NCBI RefSeq assembly: GCF_015680405.1 | Contig: NZ_JADLJS010000023.1 | Span: 20,597-84,596 of the forward strand | Direction of reading: 5' to 3' | DNA: 64,000 bases | DNA from: Pseudomonas pudica | GTDB taxonomy: Bacteria; Pseudomonadota; Gammaproteobacteria; Pseudomonadales; Pseudomonadaceae | In this document: positions 59,880 to 64,000 of the stretch, in pieces | Layout of the letters: each line of letters opens with the position of its first letter | Position numbering within the stretch: the stretch's first letter is position 1 | Notes under the pieces: model-generated | Told to the model about the DNA's origin: nothing | Databases searched by the model: none | The model's input: the letters and a program-made list of their open reading frames with translations, nothing else | Translations under genes and position numbers: made by a program

Positions 59880-61667
59880 TCAGATTCCTTGTTCGCTCAG
59901 CCACAGGTTCAGCGCTGCCAGCTGCCACAGTTTGGAGCCACGTAGCGGTGTCAGCTGGCCGTGCGGGTTGCTCAGCAGGCGGTCGAGCATGGCCGGGTTG
60001 AACAGCCCGCGGTCCTGGCTGGGGTCGGTCAGCAGCTCACGCACCCAGCCGAGGGTGGCACCTTCCAGGTGCTTCAGGCCCGGGACCGGGAAGTAGCCCT
60101 TCTTGCGGTCGATCACCTCGTGCGGGATCACCCGCCGCGCCGCCTGCTTGAGCACCTGCTTGCCGCCGTCGGGCAGCTTGTAACGTGCCGGAATGCGTGC
60201 CGACAGCTCCACCAGTCGGTAGTCGAGGAACGGCGTGCGCGCCTCCAGGCCCCAGGCCATGGTCATGTTGTCGACCCTTTTGACCGGGTCGTCGACCAGC
60301 ATCACCGTGCTGTCCAGGCGCAGCGCCTTGTCTACGGCATCGGGGGCACCGGGGCGGGCGAAGTGTTCACGAACGAAATCGCCGGCCGCGTCGGTCTCCA
60401 GCAACCAGGGTGCCTGCACGGTGTCGCGGTACTCGGCGTGGCTGCGATCGAAGAAGGCCTCGCGGTAGGCGGCAAAGGCATCCTCGGCACCGTCCACCTG
60501 TGGGTACCAGTGGTAGCCGGCGAACAGCTCGTCGGCGCCCTGGCCGCTTTGCACGCCCTTGCAGTGCCTGGCCACTTCCCGCGACAGCAGGTAGAAGGCG
60601 ATACAGTCGTGGCTGACCATCGGCTCGCTCATGGCGCGGAAGGCGGCTGGCAATTGCTCGATGATCTCGTGCTCGGCGATGCGCAGCTGGTGGTGACGGG
60701 TGCCGTAGTGTTTGGCGATCAGGTCGGAATACTGGAACTCGTCGCCGCGTTCGCCACCGGCATCCTCGAAACCGATGGAGAAGGTCGACAGGTCGTCCAC
60801 ACCCACTTCGCGCAGCAGGCCGACCAGCAGGCTGGAATCGACCCCACCAGACAGCAGCACACCAACGTCCACCGCTGCCCGTTGGCGAATGGCCACGGCT
60901 TCGCGGGTGGCGTCAAGCACGCGGGTGGTCCAGCCTTCCAGGTCCAGCTCGCGTTCATCGGGGTTGGCGCCGTAGTGCAGCTGCCACCAGGTCTGGCGTT
61001 CCACTTCGCCATGGCGGTCGATGCGCATCCAGGTGCCGGGTTCCAGCTTTTGCACGTTGGCCAGCAGGGTGCGTGGCGCCGGCACCACGGCGTGGAAATT
61101 CAGGTAGTGGTTGAGTGCCACCGGGTCGAGCATCGGGTCGATGTCGCCACCTTTGAGCAGCGCCGGCAGGGTCGAGGCGAAGCGCAGGCGCTCGCCGTTG
61201 CGCGACAGGTACAAGGGTTTGACACCCAGGCGGTCGCGGGCGAGGAACAGGCGCTGGTTGTCGCGCTCCCAGATGGCCAGGGCGAACATGCCATTGAGCT
61301 TGGGCAACAGGGCCGCGCCCCAGGCGTGGTAGCCCTTGAGCAGCACCTCGGTGTCGCCGTCGGACCAGAAGCTGTAGCCCAGGGCCTCTAACTCCTGGCG
61401 CAGTTCGGGGAAGTTGTAGATGGCGCCGTTGAAGGCCAGCGACAGGCCCAGGGTGTTGTCGACCATCGGCTGGGCAGAGCCGTCGGACAAGTCCATGATT
61501 TTCAGGCGCCTGTGGCCGAGGGCGATCGGGCCTTGGCTATGGAAGCCCCAGGCATCCGGGCCACGGGGCGCCAGGTGGTGGGTTATGCGCTCTACCGCAG
61601 CCAGGTCGGCTGGGCGAGGGGCTTGGTCGATGGGGGTGAAACGCAACTCTCCTGCTAATCCGCACAT
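59880..61667 (-). CDS. asnO: N-acetylglutaminylglutamine amidotransferase
   Basis: A 595-residue asparagine-synthetase-like enzyme. Cys2 is the glutaminase nucleophile (MCGLAGELRF). RGPDAWG and FNGAIYNF mark the N-terminal domain, and the PP-loop LLSGGVDSSLLVG is at about residue 270. In this context it amidates the dipeptide to NAGGN and does not make asparagine. It is first gene of the operon. A GGTGCCC/GGGCACC hairpin lies in its leader. Confidence 0.92.
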   Translation of the reverse strand: MCGLAGELRFTPIDQAPRPADLAAVERITHHLAPRGPDAWGFHSQGPIALGHRRLKIMDLSDGSAQPMVDNTLGLSLAFNGAIYNFPELRQELEALGYSFWSDGDTEVLLKGYHAWGAALLPKLNGMFALAIWERDNQRLFLARDRLGVKPLYLSRNGERLRFASTLPALLKGGDIDPMLDPVALNHYLNFHAVVPAPRTLLANVQKLEPGTWMRIDRHGEVERQTWWQLHYGANPDERELDLEGWTTRVLDATREAVAIRQRAAVDVGVLLSGGVDSSLLVGLLREVGVDDLSTFSIGFEDAGGERGDEFQYSDLIAKHYGTRHHQLRIAEHEIIEQLPAAFRAMSEPMVSHDCIAFYLLSREVARHCKGVQSGQGADELFAGYHWYPQVDGAEDAFAAYREAFFDRSHAEYRDTVQAPWLLETDAAGDFVREHFARPGAPDAVDKALRLDSTVMLVDDPVKRVDNMTMAWGLEARTPFLDYRLVELSARIPARYKLPDGGKQVLKQAARRVIPHEVIDRKKGYFPVPGLKHLEGATLGWVRELLTDPSQDRGLFNPAMLDRLLSNPHGQLTPLRGSKLWQLAALNLWLSEQGI

Positions 61668-61698
61668 AGGTCCTTACCGGTTTTTCCGTTGGGGAGGG

Positions 61699-61719
61699 GG
61701 TGCCCCGGATTAGGGCACC
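61699..61719 (-). promoter_or_regulatory. Leader hairpin upstream of asnO
   Basis: GGTGCCC and GGGCACC form a 7-bp stem with a 7-base loop, 32 bases before the asnO ATG. It could lie in the transcript leader. No promoter was placed with confidence. Confidence 0.35.
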
Positions 61720-61771
61720 TTAAGGAACTGACCCATGTGGTTTGTGAGAGTTTTAGATCGATCTGTTATAT

Positions 61772-61890
61772 GGGGCTGCTGCGCAGCCCTTCGCGGGCTC
61801 GCCCGCTCCCACAGGTTCACCACAGGCCTGGGGACTTGCGCGGTCCCTGTGGGAGCTGGCTTGCCGGCGATTGGGCTGCGCAGCAGCCCC
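61772..61890. repeat. Hybrid REP pair between asnO and mnmC
   Basis: An outer 18-bp perfect inverted repeat (GGGGCTGCTGCGCAGCCC / GGGCTGCGCAGCAGCCCC) encloses two different REP cores: GGGCTCGCCCGCTCC on the left and GAGCTGGCTTGCCGG on the right. Confidence 0.9.
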
Positions 61891-61897
61891 CGGCCGA

Positions 61898-63862
61898 TCA
61901 CTTGCCGCGAATCAACCTGCGCAAGGCAAACCGGTTCGGGTGGCACGCCTCCGCCACCGCCCGTGGCAACGGCAGCGGTTCCCCGCACACCCAGGCTGCC
62001 ACCAGTTCGCCGCTCAACGGTGCCGTGATCAACCCGCGCGAGCCATGCCCGCTGTTCACATACAACCCATCCAGCCAGGGGCAGGCTACATTCGGCACCT
62101 GCCGCGCATCCCGGCCCAGCACTGCATAGGCCTGGGCGAACGCCTGCGCATCCGCCACCGGCCCGACTATCGGCAGGTAATCCGGGCTGGTGCAACGGAA
62201 CGCCGCGCGCCCCTGCAATTGCCCGGGGTTAAGTTCGGCGGTGCCCAGACGCTGGGCCAGGTCGAGCGAAATCTCGTCCAGCAATGCCAGGTTGCCCTGG
62301 TGCTCGGCCACCGTCGGCGCCAGGTCTGTGCTATGGAAGTCGAAGCTCGCGCCCAAGGTATGTTCATCCCCGCGCGGCGGCGCCACATAGCCTTCCGCAC
62401 ACACCACGGTGCGCAGCGCGCGGCTGCTGGTGGTGGCCGGCAGGCGGGTGATCTGCCCGCGGATGCGCTTGAGCGGCAGGTGCGCGCATGGCTCGAAGCG
62501 CAATACGTCGGCGGCACCGGCCAGGACCACCACCGGCGCGTTGGCCAGCAAGCGTTCGCCCGCCCAGGCTTGCCATTGCCCGTCGACATGGCGCAGTTCG
62601 AGCACCTCGTGGTGCATCAGCAGGCGAATACCCGGGTGCTGCAACTGCTGCTGGCACAGCGCCGGGGGGTGCACCCAGCCACCTTCGGGATAGAACAGCC
62701 CACCAGCCGGCAAGGCCACCCCGGCGATGGCTTCGGCCTCTGCACGTTCCAGCGAGTGCAACAGGCCAGGTTCGAAGGCGCCAGCCAGTTTGCCCTGGCG
62801 TTCGGCTTCCTTGCTGTCGAAGGCCAGTTGCAGCACGCCACAGGCATCCCAGTCGCGGCCACGTTGCAGGCGCTGAAGCTGGCGCCGGGTGTAACCGAAA
62901 CCGGCCAGGATCATCTGCGACAGCGCCGTGCCATGGGCGGACAGCTTGAGGTACAGCACCCCTTGCGGGTTACCCGAAGCTTCCTGTGCCGGGGTGTCGT
63001 GGCGTTCCAGCACGGTAACCTGCCAGCCACGCCGGGCCAGGCTGGCGGCGGTTGTGCTGCCGGCGAGCCCGGCGCCTATCACCAGCGCTTCACGCTGCCC
63101 CGCTGCGGCAGCCGGGCGCGCGTACCATGGCGCGCCGGGGCTTGGCAAAGGGCCGACATAGGCGCCGCTCATCACTTCCCATTTCTTGCCGATACCCGGC
63201 ACCTTCTTCATGGCGAAGCCGGCGTCCACCAGGCTGCGGCGTACCCAGCCGGTGGTGGTGAAGGTGCCCAGCACGGTGCCCGGGTGTGACAGCCGTGCCA
63301 GTTGCGCGAAGAGCTCCGGGGTCCACATGTCGGGATTCTTGGCCGGGGCGAAGCCGTCGAGGAACCACACGTCGATCTGGGCATCGAGTTGCGGCAGCTG
63401 TTCCAGTACGTCGCCTATCAACAGGGTGAGGGTGACCCGGCCGTTGTCGAAGGTGAACTGCTGGAAGCCAGGGTGCACTGCCACGTACTGCTCCAGCAGG
63501 GGCTGGCTGTAGGCCGCCAGTTCCGGCCACAGGCGTATGGCGCGGGCCATGTCTTCGCGACCGAGCGGGTACTTTTCGACGCTGACGAAATGCAGGCGAG
63601 CCTCGGCGTGGGCGTGTTGCTCGAACAGTTGCCAGGCGCAGTAGAAGTTCATGCCAGTGCCGAACCCGGTTTCGCCGATCACCAGGCAGGCGTGCGGGGC
63701 GAGGTTGGCAAAGCGCTCGGCCAGGCGGGTTTGCCCGAGAAACACGTGTTTGGTTTCTTCGATGCCTTCGTTGACTGCGAAATAGACGTCGTCGTATTGC
63801 CGCGAATGTGGGCGGCCTTGGTCGTCCCAGTCGATCTGGGCATGCTGGAGGAGGGTGGACAT
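61898..63862 (-). CDS. mnmC: Bifunctional tRNA 5-methylaminomethyl-2-thiouridine enzyme MnmC
   Basis: A 654-residue fusion. The N-terminal methyltransferase domain (about residues 1-250) has GETGFGTGMNF and WFLDGFAPAKNPDMW. The C-terminal FAD-dependent domain starts VIGAGLAGSTTAASLARRG and removes the carboxymethyl group. Together they make mnm5s2U34 in tRNA. The order of domains is the usual MnmC one. It is transcribed alone. Confidence 0.95.
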   Translation of the reverse strand: MSTLLQHAQIDWDDQGRPHSRQYDDVYFAVNEGIEETKHVFLGQTRLAERFANLAPHACLVIGETGFGTGMNFYCAWQLFEQHAHAEARLHFVSVEKYPLGREDMARAIRLWPELAAYSQPLLEQYVAVHPGFQQFTFDNGRVTLTLLIGDVLEQLPQLDAQIDVWFLDGFAPAKNPDMWTPELFAQLARLSHPGTVLGTFTTTGWVRRSLVDAGFAMKKVPGIGKKWEVMSGAYVGPLPSPGAPWYARPAAAAGQREALVIGAGLAGSTTAASLARRGWQVTVLERHDTPAQEASGNPQGVLYLKLSAHGTALSQMILAGFGYTRRQLQRLQRGRDWDACGVLQLAFDSKEAERQGKLAGAFEPGLLHSLERAEAEAIAGVALPAGGLFYPEGGWVHPPALCQQQLQHPGIRLLMHHEVLELRHVDGQWQAWAGERLLANAPVVVLAGAADVLRFEPCAHLPLKRIRGQITRLPATTSSRALRTVVCAEGYVAPPRGDEHTLGASFDFHSTDLAPTVAEHQGNLALLDEISLDLAQRLGTAELNPGQLQGRAAFRCTSPDYLPIVGPVADAQAFAQAYAVLGRDARQVPNVACPWLDGLYVNSGHGSRGLITAPLSGELVAAWVCGEPLPLPRAVAEACHPNRFALRRLIRGK

Positions 63863-63919
63863 GGTTGGCTCGGTTGCAGCGGATGGGCGGATTTTATGCC
63901 ATCTGATGATTTTGCGCTG

Positions 63920-64000
63920 GCCGTACCGGCCCTATCGCCGGGGCGCCCGGGGCCCCCCGTTGTGGTGGGGGTGGGGGGGGGGTGGGGGGGGGTGGGGCCC
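63920..64000. other. REP remnant running into a G-rich, probably erroneous contig end
   Basis: GCCGTACCGGCCCTATCGCCGG (from 63921) looks like the start of another REP arm. From about 63943 the sequence degenerates into long G runs with no sensible continuation. Such sequence is typical of low-quality read ends. Confidence 0.6.

Noticed and set aside
57006..59945. 979-residue plus-strand open frame opposite the M42 and ngg genes
   Set aside because: High-GC shadow frame spanning two recognisable minus-strand genes and a REP.
1..64000. CRISPR array, prophage or insertion sequence
   Set aside because: No regularly spaced direct repeats, transposase, integrase or phage structural genes were seen. 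The repeats present are REP palindromes.

Overview
This window is chromosomal DNA of a fluorescent Pseudomonas, almost certainly the P. putida group. The evidence is the gene order aspS-yebC-ruvCAB-ybgC-tolQRAB-oprL-cpoB-queE-queC, the P. putida-type 35-bp REP palindromes (about 19 pairs or remnants of 'GCGGGTAAACCCGCTCCCACAGG' and variants), a XenA-type reductase, and high-GC Pseudomonas codon use. No prophage, IS, integron or CRISPR is visible. The accessory content is catabolic and stress-response genes.

Layout. 1-12645 (+): tail of an unknown gene, an FmdB zinc ribbon, aspS, yebC, ruvC/ruvA/ruvB, then the tol-pal envelope operon (ybgC, tolQ, tolR, tolA, tolB, oprL, cpoB) and queE/queC for queuosine. 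tRNA-Lys(TTT) follows. 12948-17545 (-): a divergent CDF transporter, an McpU-like polyamine chemoreceptor and a PuuP putrescine importer, which form a sense-and-import pair. 17991-28797: a YdgA/DUF945 protein, nadA, bepA (-), a TusA-like protein, a PerM-like permease, gcvR-bcp (-), dapA-bamC-metallohydrolase and purC, then tRNA-Ser(CGA) followed by a degraded antitoxin-like fragment. 29251-33928: a LysE exporter (-), a YhfL lipoprotein, a signal-peptide-bearing malate:quinone oxidoreductase, and a divergent arsR/xenA pair sharing a palindromic operator.

34055-41760: a complete trans-4-hydroxy-L-proline catabolic cluster, made of permease, 2-epimerase, FAD dehydrogenase, pyrroline-4-hydroxy-2-carboxylate deaminase, alpha-ketoglutarate semialdehyde dehydrogenase and a PAS-AraC regulator. 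41748-48048: a molybdenum-cofactor and oxidoreductase island with a LysR regulator, moaB, moaA plus a bestrophin-like channel, and a YdeP-family molybdopterin oxidoreductase. Its three promoters carry the same 43-nt element: a GAT-N11-ATC LysR box with fixed spacing to a TTGGAC/TTTGAC -35 hexamer. I consider this undescribed local regulon the most interesting signal in the window.

48176-56733: an Lrp regulator divergent from a trans-sulfuration PLP enzyme, DUF465, a CHMI-like isomerase, a phosphoethanolamine transferase with a near-consensus ColR box upstream, rnd-ycgL, a 2-hydroxyacid dehydrogenase, an SDR, a divergent CsrA/Rsm paralogue and a YheU protein. 56817-61667 (-): the osmoprotectant NAGGN trio (asnO, ngg, M42 hydrolase). 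61898-63862 (-): mnmC. The last ~50 bases are a G-homopolymer run that looks like a low-quality contig end.
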